Shown here: piece by piece, positions 10,831 to 21,031 of the stretch | How the letters are laid out: each line of letters opens with the position of its first letter | How positions within the stretch are numbered: the first letter of the stretch is position 1 | Source of the DNA: Bacteroidales bacterium | Lineage (GTDB): Bacteria > Bacteroidota > Bacteroidia > Bacteroidales > Marinilabiliaceae | Length of the DNA stretch: 64,000 nt | Direction: 5' to 3' | NCBI GenBank assembly: GCA_015061285.1 | Contig: SUWW01000003.1 | Location: 124,001-188,000 of the forward strand | Made by a program: the position numbers and the translations under genes | The notes under the pieces: generated by a model | Database searches by the model: none | The model's input: only the letters and a program-made list of their open reading frames with translations | What the model was told of the DNA's origin: nothing

Positions 10831-11712
10831 TCATCGCACAATTTGGTTGAATTGCGGTGGAATAGGCGTTTGCAAATCAATGATTTCGTTTGTTATTGGG
10901 TGGGTGAATTTTAGCATGAAGGCATGCAAGGCCATTCGCCCTATTGGGTTGATGTGTGCGCCATATTTATAGTCACCAATTATAGGATGCTGAATATCTG
11001 ATAGATGCACTCTGATTTGATTCTTGCGACCCGTCTCGAGATTCAATTCTACAAGCGTCAGATTGTTGGCGCTTTTTATTGTTCTATAATGTGTTACAGC
11101 CCATTTCCCGTTTGGATTGCGAGTAGAGTAAACCTTCAACGTCTTGGGGTTCTCCATTAAGTAGGATTTTATTACGCCAGAGCTTGGCTCAATAACGCCT
11201 TCTGCCACAGCTACATATCTACGGTCGAGAACCATTTCGTCCCAGTTGTGGCGAAGAATATCTTGTGCGCGAGCCGTTTTGGCAAACATGAGCAGACCAG
11301 AAGTGTCGCGGTCGAGGCGATGCACAATAAATATGCGACTATATTTACCGCCGTCAATCTTAACATATTGGTCTACAATGTGATATGCATTGGGAATGTC
11401 TGGCGCATTAGGAACGGCAATAGTATTTATGCCCGAGGCTTTATTTATAACTATGATATGCTCGTCCTCGTAGACAATGTCGATGCCTTTGTAGGGCGTT
11501 TTAGAAGTGCGACGCTCCATATCTATCTCCACCTTATCGCCCATGTGAAGTGGCAAATTGAATGCCGTCGTAACGCGTCCGCCCACTTTCACTTGTCCGT
11601 TTTTTAGTATCGATTTTATGGTGCTTCTACTCTTATCGCTAAGAAATTCTATGAGCCATTCAAGGAGCTGAGTATCGTTTTTTACGGTTGATGTTCTGAG
11701 TTTTTGCTTCAT
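10831..11712 (-). CDS. RluA-family pseudouridine synthase
   Basis: A 293-residue RNA pseudouridine synthase. The N-terminus (about 15-65) is an S4-like RNA-binding domain (DKSRSTIKSILKNGQVKVGG). The catalytic domain carries the family signature IVHRLDRDTSGLLMFAKT, in which D134 of HRLD is the expected catalytic aspartate. Conserved later blocks are LETGRKNQIRVHLSDIQHP and GDYKYGA. Its precise target (23S rRNA or tRNA uridines) cannot be assigned by eye; RluD-like rRNA modification is most likely. The start at 11712 is 3 bp after the stop of the ABC transporter gene upstream, so both are probably on one minus-strand transcript. Confidence 0.9.
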   Translation of the reverse strand: MKQKLRTSTVKNDTQLLEWLIEFLSDKSRSTIKSILKNGQVKVGGRVTTAFNLPLHMGDKVEIDMERRTSKTPYKGIDIVYEDEHIIVINKASGINTIAVPNAPDIPNAYHIVDQYVKIDGGKYSRIFIVHRLDRDTSGLLMFAKTARAQDILRHNWDEMVLDRRYVAVAEGVIEPSSGVIKSYLMENPKTLKVYSTRNPNGKWAVTHYRTIKSANNLTLVELNLETGRKNQIRVHLSDIQHPIIGDYKYGAHINPIGRMALHAFMLKFTHPITNEIIDLQTPIPPQFNQIVR

Positions 11713-11715
11713 GCG

Positions 11716-13485
11716 TTACGAAAGTTTTTGTGCCATTTGGAAAAATAGGCCTTGCTTCTCGAGCAATTCGTTGTAGCTGCCCATTTCGGCTATGCCGTGA
11801 TTGTTGAGTACTATAATTACATCGGCCAAACGAATTGTTGCCAATCGGTGGCTAACGATGACCGATGTTCGATTTTGAATTATGGAGCGGAAGGTGTTGG
11901 TGAAATTAGCTACCATAAATGCATCGAGTGAACTTGTTGGTTCGTCGAGGACAATTATTTGTGCATTGCTGAAAAACGAGCGTGCTAAGGCAGTGCGTTG
12001 CCATTCTCCACGGCTAAGCATTTCGCTATCGGGCGTGAGGTGTCCGAGTGGCGTTTCGTAGCCATTTTTCAACCCTCTAAACACATTGTCGATGCCAGCG
12101 TTTGCTGCCGCATTTTGTATGGCTTGCTCATCTTTATTGGCGGTTATATCGCCATACCAAATATTATCGGCTGCAGAGGCATTGTAGAGCATAAAATCCT
12201 GAAATATTGCCGACACATTTTTAGCAATCTCTGCGCGCGGAATGTTGTGCATATCTACACCATCGATGGTTATTCGGCCCTCGGTAGGTTCATAGAGTCC
12301 GCATATAAGTTTTATGAGTGTGCTCTTGCCGCTACCATTGCTACCAACTATAGCCACTGATTGCCCGACGGGAATAGTCAGGTTGATATTTTTTATTACA
12401 TCGTGCGATGTGTTGGCATAGCGGAACGAAACGTTTTCGAATAGAATGCCTTGTTTCATAGGGGTAGCAAAAGAACCAACTGCGGTGGTGTTGCTTATAG
12501 GTAAGTCTATGAAGTCGAATAGGTTACGCAAAAATAGACTTGAATCGTAGAGATGTGCAAAATTTTCGAGAAGCGTCTGCGAAAGGTTTGAACAGCGGTG
12601 CAACGCCATTAGGTACATAGCCAAATCGCCTACGGAAATTGAGCCTTGTATGGCGAGTTTTATTACGAAACCGAACACCGCCACCATAGCCATCGCCGTA
12701 ATGGTGTGAGCAATCAATTCGCGCCATGCATTGCTAACCAGCTGTTTGTGTCTGTTGCGATGCACATTTTCTTTGGTAGCAACAAAAAGCGCCTTGAAGT
12801 GGTCGGCGAGGTCGAAAATGCGCACCTCTTTGGCGTATTCGCGCGAAGTGAGCAGATGGTTGTAGTAGTGCACGCGGCGCTCGTCGGTGGTTTGCGAACG
12901 AAGTAGCTCGAAATATTTACGCGAAAACCTCAGACGTATTATAACTATAGGTATGCCAACCACCATAATAGCTATCGGCATAACCCAATGGATAGACATA
13001 AGTACGGCGGCAAACACGCAGAGTGTGAGGCAGTTTTGCAACATACCTATGAACGAAAAAAACACCTCTTGTGGTTTGCGCGACGATTCACCAATGGCAC
13101 GAAAAAAAACATCTTGAAACTTGGGCGCTTCTAAGTATTGATAGCTAATCTCTGTCGATTTGTTTTGAATGGCCGACGATATTATGTTGCCAATCAGATA
13201 GCTATGCTTATTCTTGACTATTGAGTGTAGCGACGAAGCTACGGAGCTCAGCACAAACACGCCTCCCATGAGCACAAGCACCGTGGTGATTTCTCTGAAA
13301 TTCACGCTTCCTTGCGAAATCTGTGCTATGGTTATATCTACAACAATCTTCACCACCCACAACATAAGCATTGGCATCAAACCTCGGATAGTAATAAGTA
13401 TGATGTTGAAAATGGACCACTTACGACTGCTGTTCCATATCATTTTTATGGCGCGGTGTACGTATGGTGCTGATGTGCTATTCAT
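11716..13485 (-). CDS. ABC transporter, fused permease and ATPase
   Basis: A 589-residue half-transporter with an N-terminal six-helix exporter domain (about 1-325) and a C-terminal nucleotide-binding domain (about 345-585). Visible motifs are Walker A GSNGSGKST, the signature LSRGEWQR (a variant of LSGGQ), and Walker B IIVLDEPTSSLD. The 'GEWQ' form of the signature is common in exporters of the lantibiotic/peptide type, but the substrate is unknown. No C39 peptidase domain precedes the membrane part. It lies upstream of the pseudouridine synthase gene with a 3-bp gap and is transcribed away from the secreted GH2 gene at 13647. It probably works as a homodimer, as no partner half-transporter is adjacent. 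Confidence 0.88.
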   Translation of the reverse strand: MNSTSAPYVHRAIKMIWNSSRKWSIFNIILITIRGLMPMLMLWVVKIVVDITIAQISQGSVNFREITTVLVLMGGVFVLSSVASSLHSIVKNKHSYLIGNIISSAIQNKSTEISYQYLEAPKFQDVFFRAIGESSRKPQEVFFSFIGMLQNCLTLCVFAAVLMSIHWVMPIAIMVVGIPIVIIRLRFSRKYFELLRSQTTDERRVHYYNHLLTSREYAKEVRIFDLADHFKALFVATKENVHRNRHKQLVSNAWRELIAHTITAMAMVAVFGFVIKLAIQGSISVGDLAMYLMALHRCSNLSQTLLENFAHLYDSSLFLRNLFDFIDLPISNTTAVGSFATPMKQGILFENVSFRYANTSHDVIKNINLTIPVGQSVAIVGSNGSGKSTLIKLICGLYEPTEGRITIDGVDMHNIPRAEIAKNVSAIFQDFMLYNASAADNIWYGDITANKDEQAIQNAAANAGIDNVFRGLKNGYETPLGHLTPDSEMLSRGEWQRTALARSFFSNAQIIVLDEPTSSLDAFMVANFTNTFRSIIQNRTSVIVSHRLATIRLADVIIVLNNHGIAEMGSYNELLEKQGLFFQMAQKLS

Positions 13486-13608
13486 AACTACTTAGAGATG
13501 AGTGAAAACAGTCGTGCTAAATTATAAAAAAGCTACGTGCTATATGACAGAAGTAAATAAACATGTAAAACCAGAAGATTCTTTTCCTCTCATTTCTCAT
13601 TCTATGTA

Positions 13609-13616
13609 TAATTTTG
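13609..13616 (+). promoter_or_regulatory. Bacteroidota-type -7 element before GH2 gene
   Basis: TAATTTTG fits the Bacteroidota -7 consensus TAnnTTTG and lies 30 bp before the ATG of the GH2 gene. A clear -33 TTTG is not visible at the usual 19-21 bp spacing, so the call rests on the -7 element and its position. Confidence 0.5.
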
Positions 13617-13646
13617 GCAAATATTAACAGTTAACAACTACAACAA

Positions 13647-16520
13647 ATGAAGAAACTGAGCGTTGCGGTGTGCATCGGGTTGATCCTTAGTAATATATGC
13701 ACCTATTCGCAGGATAAAATTGATCTTTCTGGTACGTGGCTTTTCAGTGTTTGCAGCGATAATAATGATGCAAAGACAATTATACCTCCTAAGATTCTAA
13801 GTGAGACCATTTGCCTTCCAGGCTCAATGATGCAAAATGGAAAGGGCGATCCCGTTACGGTAAACACGCAGTGGGTGGGTTCGATATACGACTCTTCCTA
13901 CTATTTCAATCCTGCTATGGAGAAATACCGTCGTGATGGTAATGTGAAGTTTCCTTTTTTTCTCACTCCTCCACGCCACTATGTGGGCAAGGCATGGTAC
14001 ATACGTAGCATACATGTGCCTAAAACGTGGAAAAAGAGCAGAGTAGAACTCTATCTTGAACGGCCTCATATTGTGTCGTCGGTGTGGGTCGATGGTGAAT
14101 ATGTAGGCTCTCAGAATTCGCTTTGCGTAGCACATGTCTACGATATAAGTGGTTATATAAAAGCTGGTAAAGATGTGAATATTGCCATACTTATTGACAA
14201 TGATCCTTCACTCGTGGGTGTGGGCGATGATTCTCATTCTGTGAGTGACCAAACTCAAGGCTGTTGGAATGGTATAGTTGGCGAAATATCGCTGCGTCAG
14301 ATGCCACAGAAGTCAATCGTTAGTGCCGATGTTTTTCCCAACATATCTACGAAAAGTATTGATGTAATACTAAAAACGCGTTGCCGACCCAAGAATGCCA
14401 CGTTGCGAGTGTCGCCTTATGGAAGCAACGTGGTGCTTGCTGAGGAATCTGTGAAGCTACAAGGCGATAGTTGTATGGTAAATATTTCGTTGAACGACGA
14501 ATGTAAGCTTTGGGACGAACTTTCGCCAAACCTCTACACGCTGGTCATCACTACCGAAGGTGGAGGCAGATTCGAGACGCATTTTGGTATGCGAGAATTC
14601 AAGATTGATGGGCGAATGTTCAGCATCAATGGCCGTACAACCATGCTGCGTGGCACAGTAGAGAGCTGCGATTTCCCGCTCACAGGTTACGCTCCAACCG
14701 ACATCGAGAGTTGGTTGGCGATATTCCGCAAATGCAAGTCGTACGGACTCAATCACATGAGATTTCATTCCTATTGCCCGCCCGAAGCCGCATTTTTAGC
14801 AGCCGACATTGAAGGATTCTACATACAGCCAGAGTGCCCATCGTGGCCCAACCATGGTGTCTCGCTCGGACGAGGCGAGAAGGTCGACAAATATCTTATG
14901 GACGAGGCTGAACGCATTGTAGCGGCGTATGGCAACCACCCTTCTTTTGTGATGCTTGCTGCTGGCAACGAGCCACGTGGCAATTGGGTGCAGTGGTGTA
15001 GCGATTTTGTAGATTATTGGAAAAATCGCGACTCACGCCGCGTATACACTGGAGCCTCTGTTGGCGGCGGTTGGCAGTGGCAACCCAAGAGCCAATATCA
15101 CGTTAAGGCTGGCGCACGTGGCCTTGATTGGAGCAAACACCGTCCTAATTCGTCCGACAACTACACAAAGGGAATCACCTCTTTCTACGACAAAGCCACA
15201 AAGAAAACCTTCGAGATTAACGAACCTTTTGTCACTCACGAAATGGGGCAGTGGTGCGCTTTCCCCGATATTGCCGACACAGTGCAGTTTACTGGCGTAT
15301 ACAAAGAGCGCAACTTCGAAATCTTTGCCGATGTCCTGTCTCAAAACGGAATGGCAAACATGAGCAAGAAGTTCCTTATGAGTAGCGGCAAACTTCAATT
15401 GCTTTGCTATAAATATGAGCTTGAACGCCTTATGCGTACGCCTAATTATGCTGGGTATCAACTCCTTGCGCTAAACGATTACAGCGGTCAAGGTTCGGCT
15501 TTGGTGGGCGTGCTGAATGCTCTGTGGAATGAAAAAGGTTATTGCAAAGCCGAGGATTTTCGTCAATTCTGCAATCCAATAGTTATGCTGGCTGAATTCC
15601 CCAAATTCACTTTCACAGCTGGCGAGGATGTTCGCATACCTATAAAGATTGCAAATTATAACATCAAGCCTATTGATAAGAGCAGCGTCTATTACACCAT
15701 AAAAGTCGACAATATGGCACATATAAATGGCAATATAGATATGAACCATCTCGACTGCGGCATCACTGAATTGGACGAAATTGTTCTATCAACTATCGAT
15801 TTCAATGAAGCCGTCAAAGCTACGCTTACAGTAAGTTTGGGAAGCGAATGTTGCACCGCCAATAACTCGTGGGATTTTTGGATTTATCCGAAACAAAAAG
15901 TGCAAGCCGATAATGATATTTACGTCACCGACACTCTCAATGCAAAGAGTCGTGAGATTCTCCAAAATGGCGGAAAAGTACTCCTTCTTGCTGGTGGCAA
16001 AATAACTTACGGTAGTAATGTAAAGCAGCAATTTTTGCCTGTTTTCTGGAACACAAGTTGGTTCAAGATGCGCCCGCCACACACCGTGGGGTCGTATATA
16101 AATAGCGAACACCCCATCTTCCGTGACTTCCCCACCGACGACTTTACCTCGCTGCAATGGTGGGAACTCGTAAATGGTGCGCAGTGCATGCTTATGAAGG
16201 ATTTTCCTTCGGATTTAGAACCTATAGTGCAACCTATCGACACTTGGTTTGTAAGCAGAAAACTGAGTACACTCTTCGAGGCTAATGTGCTGAATGGCAA
16301 GCTAATAGTTACTACTTTCGATTTAGTGTCGGATTTGGATAACAGACCTGCTGCACGTCAGCTATTGGCATCTATATATGATTATATGCATTCGACTGAT
16401 TTTGAGCCAAAAACGACAGCGGATATAAGCAAAATAGAGGCGCTATTCACAAAACAATCCGAACAGATAGATATGTACACAAAAGAGTCGCCCGACGAAC
16501 TGAAACCAAAGTTCAATTAA
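13647..16520 (+). CDS. secreted glycoside hydrolase family 2 enzyme
   Basis: A 957-residue exported GH2 protein. A signal peptide (MKKLSVAVCIGLILSNICTYSQ) is followed by a sugar-binding jelly-roll domain (about 25-200; WYIRSIHVPKTWKKSRVELY is typical), an immunoglobulin-like domain (about 200-310) and the TIM barrel (about 315-600). The acid/base is E442 in LAAGNEPRGNW and the probable nucleophile is E532 in VTHEMGQWC. About 350 further residues form a C-terminal accessory region. The HEMGQW form of the nucleophile motif differs from LacZ (CEYAHAMGN), so another beta-glycosidic specificity is possible; the substrate is not assigned. The gene is monocistronic, preceded by a -7 element and followed by a terminator. 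It faces TamB convergently. Confidence 0.85.
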   Translation: MKKLSVAVCIGLILSNICTYSQDKIDLSGTWLFSVCSDNNDAKTIIPPKILSETICLPGSMMQNGKGDPVTVNTQWVGSIYDSSYYFNPAMEKYRRDGNVKFPFFLTPPRHYVGKAWYIRSIHVPKTWKKSRVELYLERPHIVSSVWVDGEYVGSQNSLCVAHVYDISGYIKAGKDVNIAILIDNDPSLVGVGDDSHSVSDQTQGCWNGIVGEISLRQMPQKSIVSADVFPNISTKSIDVILKTRCRPKNATLRVSPYGSNVVLAEESVKLQGDSCMVNISLNDECKLWDELSPNLYTLVITTEGGGRFETHFGMREFKIDGRMFSINGRTTMLRGTVESCDFPLTGYAPTDIESWLAIFRKCKSYGLNHMRFHSYCPPEAAFLAADIEGFYIQPECPSWPNHGVSLGRGEKVDKYLMDEAERIVAAYGNHPSFVMLAAGNEPRGNWVQWCSDFVDYWKNRDSRRVYTGASVGGGWQWQPKSQYHVKAGARGLDWSKHRPNSSDNYTKGITSFYDKATKKTFEINEPFVTHEMGQWCAFPDIADTVQFTGVYKERNFEIFADVLSQNGMANMSKKFLMSSGKLQLLCYKYELERLMRTPNYAGYQLLALNDYSGQGSALVGVLNALWNEKGYCKAEDFRQFCNPIVMLAEFPKFTFTAGEDVRIPIKIANYNIKPIDKSSVYYTIKVDNMAHINGNIDMNHLDCGITELDEIVLSTIDFNEAVKATLTVSLGSECCTANNSWDFWIYPKQKVQADNDIYVTDTLNAKSREILQNGGKVLLLAGGKITYGSNVKQQFLPVFWNTSWFKMRPPHTVGSYINSEHPIFRDFPTDDFTSLQWWELVNGAQCMLMKDFPSDLEPIVQPIDTWFVSRKLSTLFEANVLNGKLIVTTFDLVSDLDNRPAARQLLASIYDYMHSTDFEPKTTADISKIEALFTKQSEQIDMYTKESPDELKPKFN

Positions 16521-16540
16521 ATTATAGCATACATATTTTC

Positions 16541-16588
16541 TCCCTTGCTCTGCGTGGCGTTGTGCTGCAATGGGCAAGGGAATTTTTA
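16541..16588 (+). terminator. terminator of the GH2 gene
   Basis: TCCCTTGC (16541-16548) pairs perfectly with GCAAGGGA (16574-16581) and ATTTTTAT follows. The loop is long (25 nt) but contains smaller pairing options. It lies 21 bp after the GH2 stop. Confidence 0.65.
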
Positions 16589-16607
16589 TAACTATAAAAA
16601 ACGTGAA

Positions 16608-19600
16608 TTATTCTTCGGTGAGCGATTTCTTTTCGGCTGCCTTCCTATCGCGCCTACGTTGCCCGCTTATTATGTACCAATAGCGGCGAATCAATTCTCC
16701 GAACGTATTGAAATCTTCTTGATACGATATGCCAATGCCTTGTGTCGTTGGTGAGGTCTCGTATATTACATCGTTGTTAGAGTGCGTATAAGCTTTTGCT
16801 CGAAGGTTACCATTTTTATTCAACTTCACCTCTACATCAAAATCTCCTATAAACGAACCTTCGTTTGATGCTTCTGTTACATCGCGTCCGTAACCCACAT
16901 TGCCACTAAGAACAATTTTGTTGTTGAGCACTTCCGTAGAAACAGCTAAAGCATACTCTTCATTTGTTTCGTCGTCGCCTGGACGGTAGTTTACGCCAAG
17001 GCCAAGGTTGTATTTATTCTGAGATATCCAATCGCTTAGTTGGTTCGACACGAGTTCCGATACGGTGGTTCCTATGTAGCTACTATTAGAACTTTGCGAG
17101 GTCGGAGAGGCATTGGCCGACTGAGAAGAGTAGAAACGTCCTGCTGCTAAGAGCATAAACACTTGTCGGTTCATCTCTTCCTCGCTATTAATGTACTGAT
17201 CTATAGTGTATTGGCTGTAGTTTTGCGACGATGGAACTTCAATGCTGAACTTTATCGTTGGATCGACAAGACGATTAGTCAGGTGCATATTACACTGCAC
17301 AGGCACACGGCGTTTTAGGTCGGCTGATGAGTTAGGATCTTGCACAAGGTCGTAGAGCGAGGCTTTTAGTTTATACGTAGCGGTAAGATCAATCATTGCA
17401 TTCATAGGCACGCCGTCCCAAGAAATCTTGCTACCATCTTGAATTTCAAATCGTTTGTTCACTATGTTGCCAAAAGTGAAATTGTATGTACCCTTGTTCA
17501 CGATATAGTCGCCAAAGATGGACATGTCGCCATTTTTATCAATATCGATGTCCAACGATCCGCTGCCTCGGACGGTCATTAGGTTGTTAGTACGCTCATT
17601 TACAATGGCTTTTATGTTTGCGTCGGGAGTGATGCGAACATGTAGGTGAGTATTCATTCCACCGAGCAAATCTTCCAAATTGTTGTTTGCTGGGGCATCG
17701 TCGGAAGTATCGGACGAACGAAATTGTATGTAGTTGTTTTCGCTTAACGTGCTTTTTCGGAATGGCTGCATATAGAAATCGCAGTCTGGTAGCGTAATGG
17801 CATTGATATTTAGGGCAAGATTGCTTGTGGTGCCTCGTATTGTGAATTGACCATCGGCAGTAAGATTGCCATAGAACGAGTTGTTGTCGCTTTCGGTGGT
17901 GTTGAGCACTTGCTGGTGGTTGAAGTCGAAGATGATATTCATTCGCAGCTTCGAAAACATGTTGTGACGAATGTTGCCATGGAAATCGCCCATATTGCCA
18001 TTGTGGTCGGCAAATCGCAAGTGCTTAAACTCCATGTTGTTAGGCGAAAGAATTATGCTATCGTTTTGATTGAATACGTACGTAACATTAGTTTGTTTTA
18101 CGGTGAAAACGGTTGGGTGAACCACCAATCGTGAATGAAGTTGCAAGTCGTCGAGAGGTCCGTGAACGCGAAGCCAACCAGAGGCAGTGCCGCTAATGTC
18201 GCGAATGGCATGATGAAGGTAAAAATTCAAAAAACCGTCCGACACACTATCTATGTCGAACATCAGATCGAAAAATCGCTTATCGCTATCGAGATAACCA
18301 AGTCCGCGGGCTCTGCATTTGCCTCCGCTGATGATGCCTAAGTCGATGTTGAGTTTTGCACTATCGGGGTTCCACGCTGTTTGTAGGTCGAGATGTTCCA
18401 AATAGTCACCATTAACGTGAAATCTGTCTATGCCGCCTTTGCAGTCTATGCCAATTTTTTCGTATACGTCCGATAGTCCAATGTTTAGATTCATGTCGCC
18501 GCGAACCGAAAATTTTGAATCTTCGTTTGTTACGAGCACATCTTCTATGCGTATCTTGTTGAGTTGCAGGTGAATAGTATCGGTTGTAGAATTAGGGCGC
18601 GCTATACCATCTATTTTTAGGTATCTGTCGCCATTCGATACCATAAGGTCGCTAATTTTCAGATATTTATCAGCAACATCGATTGTCGATTTGTTGACTT
18701 GCCATACATATTTTTCCATAGCAATGGCAGTGGAATCGGTGTATATATGAGCCAACAGACTATCACCGCGATACTCAAAATAGCTATTGATATTTATGTC
18801 GCATTTCGACTTGCCATTCCATTTCAAGTTTGTTGCTATGTGATTGTCTTTTAGTTTGTTATGCATATTTATGCTGCCAATGTTTCCGATGGCTGGAATG
18901 TGAGCATTTTTAGATGTTAGTAGTAAGTCGGCTGAGTTGTCAGCAGCAAACGTGAGGTTAACTTCGTCTAATTTTATGCCCGAAACACTCAGAGTATCAA
19001 CAGCAAACTTCATGTTGACCATTGAAGTGTCGGCATGTGCCATGAGCGAGCCTTTACCTCTACTGCTTATATCGTCGACAACAAATCCAGCAATTCGCGA
19101 AAAATTGTCGCTCCAATGCAAGTCGGCGCTCAAGGCAACATTGTTTTTTCTGCGTATGTGCTTAGGAGCGAAAATTGGGGCAGCGCGATAGAATCTATTC
19201 TCCAAAACAGCAACCTGCTTTTCGGTGTCGAACGAGCCTCTAACTTCACCATTTATAAGGTCGCCATCAAAAATGAGTGTTCCATTGTCTTGTTTTATAT
19301 CGAGCTTCAGATTTTGTTTTTGTGAGTGTGTATGCACATTTCTACCAATAAAATAGGCATTGGTGAGCTCCATCTCGCCAGTCAGCTGTTTGTCGGCAAA
19401 ACTAAATGTGCTATGCAGTAAAAGTCCGCCAACACCATCATTTATTGTTGGTGTCAAGTTTAGAACTCCCGTACGCAAGCTATCAATACGCATATCGAGA
19501 GTGTAGTACTGTTTGTCGAGTTCGCCCTGACCCATAACATACACAAAGCCGTTGTTGTCTTCAATAAGTGCAATGCTTTGGAATATTTTATTGTCTATTA

Positions 19601-20987
19601 TGCCATCGAGAAGAATGTTGGAGTAAGTATAATTACATGCCTCAACCACAGGCAATTGTGCGTGGGCGTGCACTTTCCTGGGCTTCGATGGGTGACCCTC
19701 AAATTCAAATTCGATGGTGCCAACAACTTTTTGCAACAATTTGTTTGTAACGCTATTGAGCTCTTTTGCATCGATTCCGAGTTTGCCAACAATTTCTAAA
19801 GTTGAGTCGCTTTTAGCACTTGCATCGGCAGAGATCTTTGCAGCACCTACGTTCGACGTAATGTCGCAAGCAACTTTAGTGTCGGCAAAGGTTCCTTTGA
19901 GCGATGCCACGGCCATAATTTTGCCAACTTGGTTGTCGGTTTTGAAATCGACTTCGTTTCCCATGGCGCGAGCTACATCGGCAATCGTTGTTTGCATTTT
20001 GTGTAGGCGCACATCAACATTCGATTGCAGCCAATTGCTTTTTTGCGACAAGTTGGCATCGAGCCATATTGATGTTGCTTCGCCGCCAGCCACAAACAAA
20101 TTGCGTATCGACATGTTGTTGCCATTGCTCGACAATATTCCCGAAATCTTCACATTGCTATCGGTCATATCGTGCACTCCGAGCAATTTTATTAGCTCTG
20201 GCGAAATATCTACACTACTAATACTGGTGTAAATATTATGTAAATCAATGCCATCGTCGTTGAGTGTAATGCTTGCAGAGTCGATGTCGAACGATGATTT
20301 GGCATACGTAGCATGAACAGAATTGAATGCTACGCGATTGCTTTCTTTGTTGGCTACGAGTTGCAACGAAACCGACTCGGTGTTTCGTATGTCGTTGAAC
20401 GACAGATTGTTGATTATGGCGCATGTTTGTGCTTCGACATTTGAAATATTGGAAGCAACAAGTTTGATATTGTCAAACGAGAATTGGCGTCCATCGCGTG
20501 TCAAATACGACAGAGTTCCTGCTTGTGTCAATAGCTTATTGAGCTGAAAATTAGGAATACTCGTTGCTGTGGTATCAACATTATCAGTAGTAGAAATTGC
20601 TCTGAGGTTTAGACTTCCGTCGGGCAGGTGATAAATAGAGACGCTCAAGCTATCTAACGAAAGTTCGTTGATTGTAGGTACGTCTTCGAAATATATAAAT
20701 GGCGAGACATCGATTTTTATGCGCGACAATGCAATGGCTTGATTGCCAAGAGTGTCGTATACCGCAATATTGCTTATAGAAAACGATGTTAGAGGAAAAT
20801 ATTCAACACTTCCGATGCTCACTTTAGCACCGAGCGCTTTAGCCAAATCACGCGACAATTGGCTCGCCAACGCCCGTTGCACTACAGGCAACGATAGCGT
20901 AACAACAACAAGTAGCATCGCTGTCAGCAGCGAGACCGCTATAATTGTCAATATCTTGCGAATTTTTTTGATAGCTTTGCGCATCAC
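16608..20987 (-). CDS. tamB: TamB-like translocation and assembly module protein
   Basis: A 1459-residue envelope-spanning protein of the TamB/DUF490 (AsmA-like) family, which helps lipid or protein traffic between the inner and outer membranes. One N-terminal membrane anchor (about 10-35, rich in L, V and T) is followed by long beta-helical AsmA-like repeats. The C-terminal DUF490 region (about 1100-1440) includes GSGSLDIDIDKNGDMSIFG, NKGTYNFTFGNIVNKRF and a beta-barrel-like end with LGVNYRPGDDETNEEYALAV. The start at 20987 gives the basic MMRKAIKKIRK leader. It is divergent from tsaD with only 44 bp between the two starts, an arrangement I recall as common in Bacteroidota. No BamA-like TamA gene is in the window. 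Confidence 0.9.
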   Translation of the reverse strand: MMRKAIKKIRKILTIIAVSLLTAMLLVVVTLSLPVVQRALASQLSRDLAKALGAKVSIGSVEYFPLTSFSISNIAVYDTLGNQAIALSRIKIDVSPFIYFEDVPTINELSLDSLSVSIYHLPDGSLNLRAISTTDNVDTTATSIPNFQLNKLLTQAGTLSYLTRDGRQFSFDNIKLVASNISNVEAQTCAIINNLSFNDIRNTESVSLQLVANKESNRVAFNSVHATYAKSSFDIDSASITLNDDGIDLHNIYTSISSVDISPELIKLLGVHDMTDSNVKISGILSSNGNNMSIRNLFVAGGEATSIWLDANLSQKSNWLQSNVDVRLHKMQTTIADVARAMGNEVDFKTDNQVGKIMAVASLKGTFADTKVACDITSNVGAAKISADASAKSDSTLEIVGKLGIDAKELNSVTNKLLQKVVGTIEFEFEGHPSKPRKVHAHAQLPVVEACNYTYSNILLDGIIDNKIFQSIALIEDNNGFVYVMGQGELDKQYYTLDMRIDSLRTGVLNLTPTINDGVGGLLLHSTFSFADKQLTGEMELTNAYFIGRNVHTHSQKQNLKLDIKQDNGTLIFDGDLINGEVRGSFDTEKQVAVLENRFYRAAPIFAPKHIRRKNNVALSADLHWSDNFSRIAGFVVDDISSRGKGSLMAHADTSMVNMKFAVDTLSVSGIKLDEVNLTFAADNSADLLLTSKNAHIPAIGNIGSINMHNKLKDNHIATNLKWNGKSKCDININSYFEYRGDSLLAHIYTDSTAIAMEKYVWQVNKSTIDVADKYLKISDLMVSNGDRYLKIDGIARPNSTTDTIHLQLNKIRIEDVLVTNEDSKFSVRGDMNLNIGLSDVYEKIGIDCKGGIDRFHVNGDYLEHLDLQTAWNPDSAKLNIDLGIISGGKCRARGLGYLDSDKRFFDLMFDIDSVSDGFLNFYLHHAIRDISGTASGWLRVHGPLDDLQLHSRLVVHPTVFTVKQTNVTYVFNQNDSIILSPNNMEFKHLRFADHNGNMGDFHGNIRHNMFSKLRMNIIFDFNHQQVLNTTESDNNSFYGNLTADGQFTIRGTTSNLALNINAITLPDCDFYMQPFRKSTLSENNYIQFRSSDTSDDAPANNNLEDLLGGMNTHLHVRITPDANIKAIVNERTNNLMTVRGSGSLDIDIDKNGDMSIFGDYIVNKGTYNFTFGNIVNKRFEIQDGSKISWDGVPMNAMIDLTATYKLKASLYDLVQDPNSSADLKRRVPVQCNMHLTNRLVDPTIKFSIEVPSSQNYSQYTIDQYINSEEEMNRQVFMLLAAGRFYSSQSANASPTSQSSNSSYIGTTVSELVSNQLSDWISQNKYNLGLGVNYRPGDDETNEEYALAVSTEVLNNKIVLSGNVGYGRDVTEASNEGSFIGDFDVEVKLNKNGNLRAKAYTHSNNDVIYETSPTTQGIGISYQEDFNTFGELIRRYWYIISGQRRRDRKAAEKKSLTEE

Positions 20988-21031
20988 TTACGAAATGATA
21001 GCGAAGTTATAAAAAAGATACATTCAGACCC

